Shown in pieces: positions 35,422 through 44,121 of a stretch of 64,000 nt of DNA (position 1 is its first letter; each line of letters opens with the position of its first letter). The translations under genes were made by a program, and so were the position numbers. Under the pieces are notes generated by a model that saw only the letters and a program-made list of their open reading frames with translations, had not been told where the DNA came from and made no database searches. Source of the DNA: Aurantibacter_A sp039941195 (lineage in GTDB: Bacteria; Bacteroidota; Bacteroidia; Flavobacteriales; Flavobacteriaceae); assembly GCF_039941195.1 (NCBI RefSeq), contig NZ_JBDVFA010000007.1:1-64000 (forward strand). The letters are read 5' to 3'.

Positions 35422-36327
35422 TTAAAAGTAACCTTGTCTTTTTCTGTCTTCCATTGCGCTCTCAGAACGTTTGTCATCCGTTCTATTTCCTCTTTCCGTT
35501 TGTCGCATTCCAGAGACTTCTTCAGCGATTTTTTCAAGGGTATCAGCGTCGGATTCAATACCTCCCGTAATTGTTATGTCACCTAAGGTGCGGAATCTAA
35601 CTTTTTTAATTACAATTTCCTCACCTTCTTCTAATTTCAAAAATTCAGAATTAGGAATCCAGGAATCACTTCGCCAAACAACTTCTCTTTCATGTGCAAA
35701 ATATAAAGATGGAATAGCTATTTTTTCTCTACAGATGTAATTCCAAACATCCATTTCCGTCCAGTTACTTATTGGGAAAGCACGAAAGTGTTCACCTTCA
35801 AAATGTTTTCCATTGAAAAGATTCCATAGTTCAGGACGTTGATTTTTAGGATCCCATTGACCGAAATCATCGCGATGTGAAAAAAAGCGTTCTTTTGCTC
35901 TTGCTTTTTCTTCATCTCGTCTTCCACCACCAATTGCGCAATCCACTTTGTTTAACTCAATAGCATCAAGTAATGTGGTAATTTGTAAAGAATTTCTAGT
36001 GGCATTTTTTCCTTTTTCCTCGGCAACTCTACCTTGGTCAATTGATTCTTGGACGGAACCAAGAATTAAATTTACACCTAATTCTTTTAGTGTATCATCT
36101 CTAAACTGAATGGTTTCAGGAAAATTATGACCTGTATCTACATGCATCAAAGGAAATGGAATTTTCGCAGGATAAAATGCTTTTTTCGCCAAATGTGCAA
36201 CTAAAATAGAATCTTTACCGCCTGAGAAAAGTATAACTGGGTTTTGGAATTGTGCCCAAACTTCTCTTAGAATGTAAATAGCTTCCGATTCTAATTCATC
36301 AAGGTAATTTAAATAGTATTTACTCAT
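35422..36327 (-). CDS. cysD: Sulfate adenylyltransferase subunit 2
   Basis: This 301-residue protein has the PP-loop 'FSGGKDS' at about 34-40, 'PFPLMHVDTGHNFPE', 'GGGRRDEEKARAKERFFS', 'HFRAFPISNWTEMDVW', and the C-terminal 'MRQTERGNRTDDKRSESAMEDRKRQGYF', here split across the last 30 residues. It adenylates sulfate with ATP to make APS, together with CysN. It overlaps cysC by 4 bases and precedes cysN by 10, so the three form one transcript. There is no APS or PAPS reductase (CysH) nearby. In this locus the module therefore serves sulfate activation for sulfation rather than cysteine synthesis, as far as the window shows. Confidence 0.96.
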   Translation of the reverse strand: MSKYYLNYLDELESEAIYILREVWAQFQNPVILFSGGKDSILVAHLAKKAFYPAKIPFPLMHVDTGHNFPETIQFRDDTLKELGVNLILGSVQESIDQGRVAEEKGKNATRNSLQITTLLDAIELNKVDCAIGGGRRDEEKARAKERFFSHRDDFGQWDPKNQRPELWNLFNGKHFEGEHFRAFPISNWTEMDVWNYICREKIAIPSLYFAHEREVVWRSDSWIPNSEFLKLEEGEEIVIKKVRFRTLGDITITGGIESDADTLEKIAEEVSGMRQTERGNRTDDKRSESAMEDRKRQGYF

Positions 36328-36920
36328 TTTTTGAGTCTTAATTGGTTTCTAATTTTACTATAAATAATTTCGACAGATTCTTCAATGGAGTTTTCTTCGG
36401 TCACCTCAACATCAGGTGATTTTGGGGATTCGTACGGAGCGGAAATACCTGTCATATTAGAGATTTCCCCCTTTCTAGCTTTTGCGTAAAGTCCTTTAAC
36501 ATCTCGTTCTTCGCATACTTCTAAACTAGTGTTTACAAAAACCTCAACATAATTTTCAGCACTTACTGTCTGTTTAATTCTATTCCGATCTTCTTCGTAA
36601 GGGGCGACAAATGCAGCCAAAACTACAATACCCGCATCTATAAATAATTTAGATATTTCACCGATTCTACGAATATTTTCGGAACGATCATCGGGACTAA
36701 AAGAAAGGTCACTGTTAATACCTTTTCTCATATTATCTCCATCTAAAACATATGTTTTTATTTTATTTGCATGCAATTTTTCTTCCAGTATATTGGCAAT
36801 GGTAGATTTTCCGGACCCTGAGAGTCCCGTGAGAAAAATAAGAAAAGAATTATGTCCATTTCCGGCTCTTCTTTCAACAGCACTAAGTTTGTAATTGTGG
36901 GAAATTATATTTTTTTCCAT
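36324..36920 (-). CDS. cysC: Adenylylsulfate kinase
   Basis: This 198-residue P-loop kinase has Walker A GLSGSGKST at 32-40, 'TYVLDGDNMRKGINSDLSFSPDDRSENIRRIGEI', 'ALVAPYEEDRNRI'-like segment (here AAFVAPYEEDR), and 'FVNTSLEVCEERDVKGLYAKARKG'. It phosphorylates APS to PAPS, the sulfate donor used by the sulfotransferase at 31161. Its ATG overlaps the end of the DUF2061 gene by 16 bases in another frame, and its end overlaps cysD by 4. The presence of a kinase without a reductase argues for PAPS use in sulfation. Confidence 0.96.
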   Translation of the reverse strand: MEKNIISHNYKLSAVERRAGNGHNSFLIFLTGLSGSGKSTIANILEEKLHANKIKTYVLDGDNMRKGINSDLSFSPDDRSENIRRIGEISKLFIDAGIVVLAAFVAPYEEDRNRIKQTVSAENYVEVFVNTSLEVCEERDVKGLYAKARKGEISNMTGISAPYESPKSPDVEVTEENSIEESVEIIYSKIRNQLRLKK

Positions 36921-37333
36921 TTTTTCTTTTTATGACGATTGTCCAATCCAAAATTGATCTTATACCATGCCCTTTCATGTACATAATACAAAATCATCTT
37001 AGTAACAACTTCTACACCTCCAATTTTTAAACCTGTCGTTGGACTTCCTGTAATAAACCATGAAAGTAAAATAGTATCTAAAGTACCAATAATTCGCCAA
37101 GTAATTGTCTTAATTAAATGCCGTTTTTTACTGTCGTCAATATTCATTTTTAACCAAGCACGTTCATGTAAATAGTACAAAACCATTTTGGTTAAAACTT
37201 CAGACAAGCCTATTTTAAGTCCAGTAAATGGATTTCCGGTAATAAGCCAAGACAGTAAAATAGTGTCTAAAGTTCCTACTAACCTCCATGTTACTGTTTT
37301 TGCAATATGTCTTTTATGAGATATTTTACCCAT
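36905..37333 (-). CDS. Tandem DUF2061 membrane protein
   Basis: This 142-residue protein is two copies of the same roughly 60-residue unit. Copy 1 (about 8-62) has 'AKTVTWRLVGTLDTILLSWLITGN' and 'GLKIGLSEVLTKMVLYYLHERAW'. Copy 2 (about 71-125) has 'IKTITWRIIGTLDTILLSWFITGS' and 'GLKIGGVEVVTKMILYYVHERAW'. Each unit has two hydrophobic stretches, so it is probably an integral membrane protein. DUF2061 is often found beside sulfate-activation genes, but its role is unknown; sulfate transport or membrane attachment of the activation enzymes are guesses. It starts 2 bases after cysQ and overlaps cysC by 16 bases, so it is firmly part of the sulfate operon. Confidence 0.88.
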   Translation of the reverse strand: MGKISHKRHIAKTVTWRLVGTLDTILLSWLITGNPFTGLKIGLSEVLTKMVLYYLHERAWLKMNIDDSKKRHLIKTITWRIIGTLDTILLSWFITGSPTTGLKIGGVEVVTKMILYYVHERAWYKINFGLDNRHKKKKWKKI

Positions 37334-37335
37334 TT

Positions 37336-38139
37336 TTATCGTACTTCGAAATATGGATTTAATAAGTTCTTTTTATTATAAGAAAGATTCTCACCCGTTT
37401 CTTTAGAAATAACATTGAACCCCGCTGCCATACATATTGCTTGTCCAGCAGCTGTATCCCATTCCATAGTTGGTGCAAATCTAGGGTATATATCTGCTTT
37501 ACCCTCAGCAACCAAGCAAAATTTTAAAGAACTACCCTTAGAAACAATTTCAATTGTCTCAAAATCTTCCTTCTTTTTTTCTATGAAATCTAGAGTATCT
37601 TGATTCATATGTGATCGGCTACCAACAATACGAAGCTTATTTTTAACTTTTTGGTTTGGATTGATTCTGTCACTTGCATTAAACAAATTTCCATTAATAT
37701 TATGAAGTGGATCTAGTTGAGTTTTATAAGCTTTTTTATTTGTTACAGATGCATAATAAAGTTCTCGTGTAACGGGTACATAAATAACGCCTATTTCTGG
37801 AATTCCATTTATTACAAGAGCTATATTTACAGTAAACTCACCATTTTTCTTAATAAACTCCTTTGTTCCATCTAAAGGGTCAACAATCCAACAATATTCC
37901 CAATTTTTTCTTATGGTAAAATCTTCATTTTTGTTTTCTTCACTGATAATAGGATAGATTGTTTTTTCTAGAAAGGAGTTGATGATAGAATTAGCGGTCA
38001 AATCTGCTTCTGTAAGTGGAGATTTATCCTCCTTAAGTTCTTTGTTAAAATCAGGCCGATTATATACATCCAAGATAGCTATTCCGGCATCTATTGACGC
38101 TTCTATTGCAATGCGTAAATTTTCGGATAAATCGAACAT
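37336..38139 (-). CDS. cysQ: 3'(2'),5'-bisphosphate nucleotidase
   Basis: This 267-residue inositol-monophosphatase-fold enzyme has 'DKSPLTEADLTAN' (38-50), 'PIISEENK', the metal-binding 'WIVDPLDGTKEF' (84-95), and 'PTMEWDTAAGQAI' near residue 224. It hydrolyses PAP, the product left after PAPS has donated sulfate, to AMP, and so prevents product inhibition of sulfotransferases. It is 2 bases upstream of the DUF2061 gene, in the sulfate operon. The next gene upstream is the UDP-glucuronate epimerase (33-base gap), so uronic acid and PAPS supply appear co-transcribed. Confidence 0.95.
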   Translation of the reverse strand: MFDLSENLRIAIEASIDAGIAILDVYNRPDFNKELKEDKSPLTEADLTANSIINSFLEKTIYPIISEENKNEDFTIRKNWEYCWIVDPLDGTKEFIKKNGEFTVNIALVINGIPEIGVIYVPVTRELYYASVTNKKAYKTQLDPLHNINGNLFNASDRINPNQKVKNKLRIVGSRSHMNQDTLDFIEKKKEDFETIEIVSKGSSLKFCLVAEGKADIYPRFAPTMEWDTAAGQAICMAAGFNVISKETGENLSYNKKNLLNPYFEVR

Positions 38140-38172
38140 GTAGAGGGCTAATATATTAATTTGGTAGGAGTA

Positions 38173-39189
38173 TTATACATTGTAGTAGTTCTTGTACCAA
38201 TCTACAAATTCTTTTACTCCATTTTTTATTTTAGTATCTGGGTGATAATTATAATCACGAATAAGACTTTCAACATCTGCCCATGTGCGCTTAACATCTC
38301 CGGGTTGCATTGGTAACATTTCTTTTTCTGCATTTTTACCAACTTGTTCTTCTATGGCCTCAATAAAGTCATTTAACTTAACACAATTATTGTTACCTAT
38401 GTTATAAACCTTGTAAAGGTCTCTATCATTAGTTGATTTAGTTAAGATTCTAACTACACCTTCTACGATATCATCAACATATGTAAAATCACGTTCCATT
38501 TTACCATGATTAAATACTTTTATAGGTCGATTATTTAAAATTGCATCGGTGAATAGAAAAAGCGCCATGTCGGGTCGACCCCATGGGCCATAAACGGTAA
38601 AAAAGCGTAAACCAGTTGTTGCCATACCGAACAAATGACTATAGGTATGTGCCATTAGTTCGTTGCTTTTTTTACTAGCGGCATATATACTTATTGGGTT
38701 ATCAACACTATCCTCAGTAGAGAAAGGTATTTTTTCATTTAATCCATAAACGCTCGAACTACTAGCGTAGACTAAATGTTCAACTTTGTTATGCCTACAG
38801 CATTCTAGTAAATTTAGAAATCCTACTATATTGCTGTCAATATAACTTTCAGGATTCTCTAGACTATATCGAACTCCAGCCTGAGCTGCTAAGTTGCATA
38901 CAGCAACTATATTGGTGTTTTTAAAAATATTAGGTAATTCCTCTCTATCTTCAAGTTTAAGGCGGACAAAAGTGAATTTATTACCATGAATATCACTAAT
39001 AGATTTTTTATTCCATTTTTCTGCTGATTCACGGTCAATGCCAAGCTCATTTAATCTAGCATATTTTAAGTTGACATCATAATAATCATTTATATTATCT
39101 AAACCAATGACTTCTATGTTTCTTCTTAAAAGTGCTTCGCATAAATGATAGCCTATAAAACCAGCTGCGCCAGTTACTAATATTTTCAT
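38173..39189 (-). CDS. UDP-glucuronate 4-epimerase (CapI/LspL-like)
   Basis: This 338-residue SDR protein has the NAD-binding 'VTGAAGFIGYHLCEALL' at about 5-21 and then 'GLDNINDYYDVNLKYARLNELG', a block that marks UDP-glucuronate 4-epimerases as opposed to GalE. The catalytic pair is in 'YASSSSVYGLNEKIPF' and 'IYAASKKSNELMAH' (YxxxK), followed by 'GLRFFTVYGPWGRPDMALFLF'. It converts UDP-GlcA to UDP-GalA. It overlaps the UDP-glucose dehydrogenase upstream by 4 bases, so substrate and enzyme are co-produced. The polysaccharide may therefore contain galacturonic acid, which fits the PL1-like lyase in the same locus. Confidence 0.93.
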   Translation of the reverse strand: MKILVTGAAGFIGYHLCEALLRRNIEVIGLDNINDYYDVNLKYARLNELGIDRESAEKWNKKSISDIHGNKFTFVRLKLEDREELPNIFKNTNIVAVCNLAAQAGVRYSLENPESYIDSNIVGFLNLLECCRHNKVEHLVYASSSSVYGLNEKIPFSTEDSVDNPISIYAASKKSNELMAHTYSHLFGMATTGLRFFTVYGPWGRPDMALFLFTDAILNNRPIKVFNHGKMERDFTYVDDIVEGVVRILTKSTNDRDLYKVYNIGNNNCVKLNDFIEAIEEQVGKNAEKEMLPMQPGDVKRTWADVESLIRDYNYHPDTKIKNGVKEFVDWYKNYYNV

Positions 39190-40583
39190 GATTGACCTAT
39201 TTTGTAGTATTGAAATCCTTTTGACTCCATAGTATCTTTATCTAAGATTCTACGGCCATCAAAAAGGAAAGCAGGTTTTAGCATTTTGGTGAAAATTGTG
39301 TCCCAATTATACGACTTAAACTCATCCCATTCCGTTAATATACCAATTGCATGTGCATCTTCGGCAGCCTCCATTGGCTCAGTAACAACTGTGAGTAATT
39401 TTCTATTCTCTTCTGGAGATCTTGTACCTAAGTAGTCCAAGTCAGCATAAATTTGTTCTTTAGATACTTTTGGGTCATAAACAACAATTTGGGCTTGTTC
39501 ATCTAATAATGCATCGGCAACATATATTGCGGCTGATTCTCGCGTGTCATTAGTATCTTTTTTAAATGCCCATCCATAAAATGCGATTTTCTTGCCTGAA
39601 ACTGTATTGTAAAGCGTAGAAATAATATGTTCTGCAAATCGTCTCTTTTGGTAATCATTCATAATAATTACTTGTTCCCAATAATCAGCAACTTCTTGCA
39701 ATCCGTAACTTCTAGCAATATAAACAAGATTTAATATGTCTTTTTGAAAACAAGATCCACCAAAACCAACTGATGCATTTAAGAATTTCGGACCAATTCG
39801 ACTGTCAGTGCCAATGGCACGAGAAACTTCAGCGACATTAGCATCTGTTTTCTCACACAATGCGGAAATTGCATTAATTGATGAAACACGTTGAGCTAAA
39901 AATGCATTTGCAACCAATTTTGAAAGTTCTGACGACCAAACATTTGTCTGTAAAATTCTTTCTTTAGGTAGCCAATGTTCATAAACTGAACTTAAAATGT
40001 TTTTAGCATCTTTTCCTGATTCAGTATCATCACCTCCAATAAGAATCCGATCTGCATTTAAAAGATCCTCAATTGCAGTCCCTTCTGCTAAAAATTCGGG
40101 ATTTGACAAAATTTCAAATCTGACATCATTGCCAGTATTGTCAAGTATGCTTTTAATTGCGCTTGCCGTACGTACTGGTAAAGTGGATTTTTCAACTATA
40201 ATTTTATCATCTTTCGCAACCTTAGCTATATTTCTAGCACAAAGTTCTACAAATTTTAAATCTGCGGCTTGCCCTTTTCCTTTTCCATATGTCTTAGTAG
40301 GAGTATTTACTGAGATGAAAATCATTTCAGCTTCGTCAATAGCTTTGTCCACTTGGGTAGAAAAGAAAAGGTTTTTGCCACGGCTTTTTGAAACAATTTC
40401 TTTAAGGCCTGGTTCATATACCGGTAAATTGTCTAAATTGTCAGAATTCCAATCATCTATTCGCTTTTGATTAATATCTACGACAGTGACTTTAATATCC
40501 GGGCATTGACTTGCAATAACTGACATTGTAGGACCGCCTACATAACCAGCACCGATACAACATATTTTTGTAACTTTTTTCAT
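39186..40583 (-). CDS. ugd: UDP-glucose 6-dehydrogenase (long, eukaryote-like form)
   Basis: This 465-residue protein has 'ICCIGAGYVGGPTMSVIAS' at about 7-25, 'FISVNTPTKTYGKGKGQAADL', 'LSNPEFLAEGTAIEDLLNADRILIG', and the catalytic cysteine in 'NASVGFGGSCFQKDILNLVYI' near residue 278. The 'YGKGKGQAADLKFVE' insertion and the length are typical of the eukaryote-like branch of UDP-glucose dehydrogenase. It makes UDP-glucuronate, feeding the 4-epimerase with which it overlaps by 4 bases. It is the first gene of the long minus-strand run, and its promoter should lie in the 424-base gap upstream. Confidence 0.95.
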   Translation of the reverse strand: MKKVTKICCIGAGYVGGPTMSVIASQCPDIKVTVVDINQKRIDDWNSDNLDNLPVYEPGLKEIVSKSRGKNLFFSTQVDKAIDEAEMIFISVNTPTKTYGKGKGQAADLKFVELCARNIAKVAKDDKIIVEKSTLPVRTASAIKSILDNTGNDVRFEILSNPEFLAEGTAIEDLLNADRILIGGDDTESGKDAKNILSSVYEHWLPKERILQTNVWSSELSKLVANAFLAQRVSSINAISALCEKTDANVAEVSRAIGTDSRIGPKFLNASVGFGGSCFQKDILNLVYIARSYGLQEVADYWEQVIIMNDYQKRRFAEHIISTLYNTVSGKKIAFYGWAFKKDTNDTRESAAIYVADALLDEQAQIVVYDPKVSKEQIYADLDYLGTRSPEENRKLLTVVTEPMEAAEDAHAIGILTEWDEFKSYNWDTIFTKMLKPAFLFDGRRILDKDTMESKGFQYYKIGQS

Positions 40584-41007
40584 TCAGATTTTATTTAAAA
40601 GGGATGCAAAGATTGTAAATAATTTTAGAAAAATTCTTCTAATCTGACAAACGAGTATATTTTAACGGTATTGTGATAAATCTTAATAATTATAATTATT
40701 CTATAGTCATTTCATGTATTTTAACGAAAAAACCAATATTATTTACGAACTAATTTAATCTAGGTTAAATTGCTATAATTAAAGATATCCAGCGCATCTA
40801 TGTAGTAGTTAACAATAAATTATAACTTTTAATCGAATTAAGGACATGAGGTAACTAAGGATTGTGAGTAATTCATAATTTTGCTTGATATAAAAGTTTT
40901 AGTGTACGTTTTTTAATTATGAACCGTTTGTAGTTTTAAATCGTATTTAATATAGTTTGTACGATAATTATAAAAAACTTAGGTAAATTTATTCTTTATA
41001 TAATACT
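40584..41007. other. Divergent intergenic region between ugd and the export operon
   Basis: This 424-base AT-rich gap lies between ugd (minus) and the aminotransferase gene (plus). A likely plus-strand promoter is described separately at 40927-40959. On the minus strand AATCTTTG at 40607-40614 is one base from TAnnTTTG but has no partner element at the right distance. No reading frame or strong hairpin was seen. Confidence 0.5.
40927..40959 (+). promoter_or_regulatory. Probable Bacteroidota-type promoter of the aminotransferase-dehydratase-Wza-Wzc operon
   Basis: TTTG at 40927-40930 is followed after 21 bases by ATAGTTTG at 40952-40959, one mismatch from the TAnnTTTG -7 element of Bacteroidota promoters. 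Transcription would begin near 40966, about 40 bases before the ATG at 41008. This is a pattern match only. Confidence 0.4.
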
Positions 41008-42144
41008 ATGAGTATAATTACATCAAGTAAAATATGGCTTTCTTCACCTCATATGGGTGACAAAGAACAAATTTATGTAAAAGAAGCATTTGACACGAAT
41101 TGGGTAGCCCCACTTGGGCCCAATGTCAATTTGTTTGAAAAGTCTATTGAAAATTATATTAATAGTGGAGTTAATGTTGCTGCTCTGAGTACGGGCACGG
41201 CAGCTATACATTTAGCCCTAGAGCTTCTTGGAGTTACCGATGGAGATGAAGTGATTTGTCAAAGTTTTACATTTTCAGCATCAGCAAACCCTATATTGTA
41301 TCTTGGAGCAAACCCAGTATTTGTGGATAGTGAAAAAGATACTTGGAATATTTCTCCTACACTTTTAGAAGAGGCAATTTTAGATAGAATTGCGAATGGT
41401 AAAAAGCCCAAGGCAATTGTAGCTGTTCATTTATACGGTATGCCATATAATGTTTCAGAATTAAAGCGTATTTCAGATAAATATGAGGTGCCTGTAGTTG
41501 AAGATAGTGCGGAAGCCTTAGGCAGTTCAGTAAATGATATTAAATGTGGTAGTTTTGGAGATATTGGTATTTTATCATTTAACGGAAATAAAATAATAAC
41601 AACATCTGGTGGTGGTGCCTTAGTAGCTAAAAACAAAAAATATAAAGAAAAAGCTATTTTTCTTGCAACACAAGCAAGAGACGACGCTCCACATTACCAG
41701 CATTCCAATATTGGATACAATTACAGGATGAGTAATGTTTTGGCGGGAATAGGACGTGGTCAAATGGAAGTTTTAGATGAGCGAGTAGCTGCACGTAGAA
41801 GTAATTTTGAGTATTATAAGACCAAACTGAATCATTTAGATGAAATTGAATTTTTAGATGAGCCAGAGGGTTATTTTTCCAATAGATGGTTAACTTGCAT
41901 ATTAACGTCTTCATTTGAGATTCGAGAAAAAATTCGTTTGGCTCTTTTAGAAGAGGACATAGAATCGCGCCCACTATGGAAGCCAATGCATTTACAACCA
42001 ATTTTTGAAAAGTATCCTAGTTATTCTGACGGAACATCTTCAGATTTATTTGAAAGAGGATTATGTTTACCGAGTGGTTCAAATCTTACCGAGAATGATT
42101 TAGGCAGAATTACCGACTTAATTATAAAGAATTTTAAATCATGA
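41008..42144 (+). CDS. DegT/DnrJ/EryC1-family PLP-dependent sugar aminotransferase
   Basis: This 378-residue aminotransferase has 'SSPHMGDKEQIYVKEAFDTNWVAPLGPNV' at the start, as in PglE-type enzymes. It also has 'ALSTGTAAIHLALELLG', 'EDSAEALGSSVNDIKCGSFGDIGILSFNGNKIITTSGGG' with the PLP lysine at 195, and 'GYNYRMSNVLAGIGRGQMEVLDE'. It should aminate a UDP-4-keto-6-deoxy-N-acetylhexosamine at C4, using the product of the dehydratase encoded next (4-base overlap). The pair gives a UDP-4-amino-4,6-dideoxy sugar, a donor suited to the PglC-like initiator at 2873. No PglD-type acetyltransferase is adjacent; the LbH protein at 19752 is a possible candidate. Confidence 0.9.
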   Translation: MSIITSSKIWLSSPHMGDKEQIYVKEAFDTNWVAPLGPNVNLFEKSIENYINSGVNVAALSTGTAAIHLALELLGVTDGDEVICQSFTFSASANPILYLGANPVFVDSEKDTWNISPTLLEEAILDRIANGKKPKAIVAVHLYGMPYNVSELKRISDKYEVPVVEDSAEALGSSVNDIKCGSFGDIGILSFNGNKIITTSGGGALVAKNKKYKEKAIFLATQARDDAPHYQHSNIGYNYRMSNVLAGIGRGQMEVLDERVAARRSNFEYYKTKLNHLDEIEFLDEPEGYFSNRWLTCILTSSFEIREKIRLALLEEDIESRPLWKPMHLQPIFEKYPSYSDGTSSDLFERGLCLPSGSNLTENDLGRITDLIIKNFKS

Positions 42145-44078
42145 TTCAAAATTATTTATCTAATAACGTGAATCGTTATGCATCAAAATGGTTAGTCCTA
42201 TTAATTGATGTAATCACGGTAAGTTTTTCTTTCTTTTTAGCGTATTGCATTCGATTCGATTTGTCATTAGATTTTGATGTTAATCAACTATATACACAGT
42301 TGCCGTTTGTTGCATTGGTGTCATTAGTGTCATTTTTGATAGTTGGGTCTTATAAGGGAGTTGTTAGACATACTGGAGTTCGAGATGTATATAATCTTTT
42401 TAATGCGATTTGTACCTGTAGCATATTAATGATTGTAATGATTCTCATTAACACTAAATTAGATTTTATTGAAAACTTTACAATTCCTAGAAGTATAATT
42501 ATATTTCATAGTCTTTTAAGTTTTATTGGGTTAACCGCTTCTAGGTATGTTTTTAAATCGCTTTATAATAATTATCTAGCGAAGGACATGAAGGTTAATA
42601 AAAATGTATTAATCTATGGTGCTGGAGAATCTGGTATTTTAACACATAATGCACTTACAAATCATTCCAAAAGTAGAGCTAGAGTAGTCGGTTATATTGA
42701 TAATGATAATCAAAAAGTCGGTAAACAGATTAATGGTGTCAATGTTTTTGATAAAAAAGTTTTGACTGAAGATTTCTTAACTAAAAAGGATATATCAGAG
42801 GTTATTTTTTCTATCCAGAATATTGATCCTAAAAAACTAAGAAAATTAGTTGAGAGTTTGGTCGAATATCCTGTACAGGTGAAAATTGTTCCTCCGGTTG
42901 AAGATTGGATAAATGGAGAGTTACGTGCTTCTCAAATAAAGCAAGTACAAATAGAGGATTTATTGGATAGGGCACCTATTAGTATTAAAAATCAAAAGAT
43001 TGACAATCAATTGAACGGAAAAGTGATTCTTGTAACAGGAGGAGCTGGTTCAATTGGTAGTGAAATTGTTCGTCAAATATGTGATTATAATTACAAATCA
43101 TTAATTATTATAGATCAGGCAGAATCCGCTTTGTATGACCTACAACAAGATTTAAAGCAAAATGGGTTTCATAATTTTATACCAATAGTAGGAGATATAC
43201 GAGATAAAAATAGAATGAATGCTATTTTCCAAGAGTATAAGCCAAATATGGTTTTTCATGCGGCAGCATATAAACATGTTCCCTTAATGGAATATAATTC
43301 CTATGAAGCCATTAAAATTAATGTAGCCGGAACAAAAACTGTTGCAGATTTATCTCTAAATCATAAAGTTGAAAAATTTGTTTTTGTTTCTACAGATAAA
43401 GCAGTAAACCCAACCAATGTAATGGGAGCCTGTAAAAGAATTGCTGAAATGTATATTAGTTGTATGGAGCAGGAAAAGAAAACCAAATTTATTACAACAA
43501 GGTTTGGTAATGTTTTAGGTTCTAATGGTTCTGTTATTCCTTTATTTAGAAAACAAATAGAAAAAGGTGGTCCTTTGACTCTGACACATAAAGATGTTAC
43601 TCGTTATTTTATGACCATTCCAGAAGCCTCTCAATTAGTGTTAGAAGCGGGGTCTATGGGTGAAGGTGGTGAGATTTTTATATTTGATATGGGCGAATCT
43701 GTTAAAATATTTGATTTGGCTAAAAATATGATAAAACTATCAGGTTTAAATTATCCTGAGGATATTGATATTAAAATTACAGGTTTGAGACCAGGTGAAA
43801 AGTTATATGAAGAGCTATTAGCAAATGGAGAAAATACTTTACCAACTTATCACAAGAAAATCAAAATAAGCAAAGTGCGAGATTTGGATTATGCTGAAGT
43901 TCGGTCAAAAATAGATGAGTTGTGCATTACTAATATGTTCTTTAGTGGTAATACGGTAAGATTGATGAAAAATATTGTGCCAGAATATGTTTCGAATAAT
44001 TCTGAATTATGTGATTTAGATGATGAGAAGAAAAAGTCAGATTCTGATAAACCAACATTAAAGGTAGTACAATCTTAA
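42141..44078 (+). CDS. Membrane-bound UDP-N-acetylhexosamine 4,6-dehydratase (CapD/WbpM/PglF family)
   Basis: This 645-residue protein has four to five N-terminal membrane segments (about 15-150), a first nucleotide-binding domain ('VLIYGAGESGILTHNAL', about 155-270), and a C-terminal SDR domain with 'VILVTGGAGSIGSEIVRQICDY' near 295 and 'FHAAAYKHVPLMEYN'. The catalytic region is 'FVSTDKAVNPTNVMGACKRIAEMYI', where the usual SDR tyrosine is replaced by methionine (M-x3-K). That substitution is normal in this family. It converts UDP-GlcNAc to the 4-keto-6-deoxy sugar used by the aminotransferase just upstream. A hydrophilic, acidic and basic tail ('DLDDEKKKSDSDKP') follows the enzyme domain. 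Confidence 0.94.
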   Translation: MIQNYLSNNVNRYASKWLVLLIDVITVSFSFFLAYCIRFDLSLDFDVNQLYTQLPFVALVSLVSFLIVGSYKGVVRHTGVRDVYNLFNAICTCSILMIVMILINTKLDFIENFTIPRSIIIFHSLLSFIGLTASRYVFKSLYNNYLAKDMKVNKNVLIYGAGESGILTHNALTNHSKSRARVVGYIDNDNQKVGKQINGVNVFDKKVLTEDFLTKKDISEVIFSIQNIDPKKLRKLVESLVEYPVQVKIVPPVEDWINGELRASQIKQVQIEDLLDRAPISIKNQKIDNQLNGKVILVTGGAGSIGSEIVRQICDYNYKSLIIIDQAESALYDLQQDLKQNGFHNFIPIVGDIRDKNRMNAIFQEYKPNMVFHAAAYKHVPLMEYNSYEAIKINVAGTKTVADLSLNHKVEKFVFVSTDKAVNPTNVMGACKRIAEMYISCMEQEKKTKFITTRFGNVLGSNGSVIPLFRKQIEKGGPLTLTHKDVTRYFMTIPEASQLVLEAGSMGEGGEIFIFDMGESVKIFDLAKNMIKLSGLNYPEDIDIKITGLRPGEKLYEELLANGENTLPTYHKKIKISKVRDLDYAEVRSKIDELCITNMFFSGNTVRLMKNIVPEYVSNNSELCDLDDEKKKSDSDKPTLKVVQS

Positions 44079-44121
44079 TTTTTTCACTAATCTTGTATTT
44101 GAAAACCCTAATAAAATCATA

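Noticed and set aside
35412..35558. Longer start for cysN adding 49 residues
   Set aside because: The extension overlaps the 3' end of cysD, and the CysN core (MELNNNQLLRFTTAGSVDDGKST) starts naturally at 35411, 10 bases after the cysD stop.
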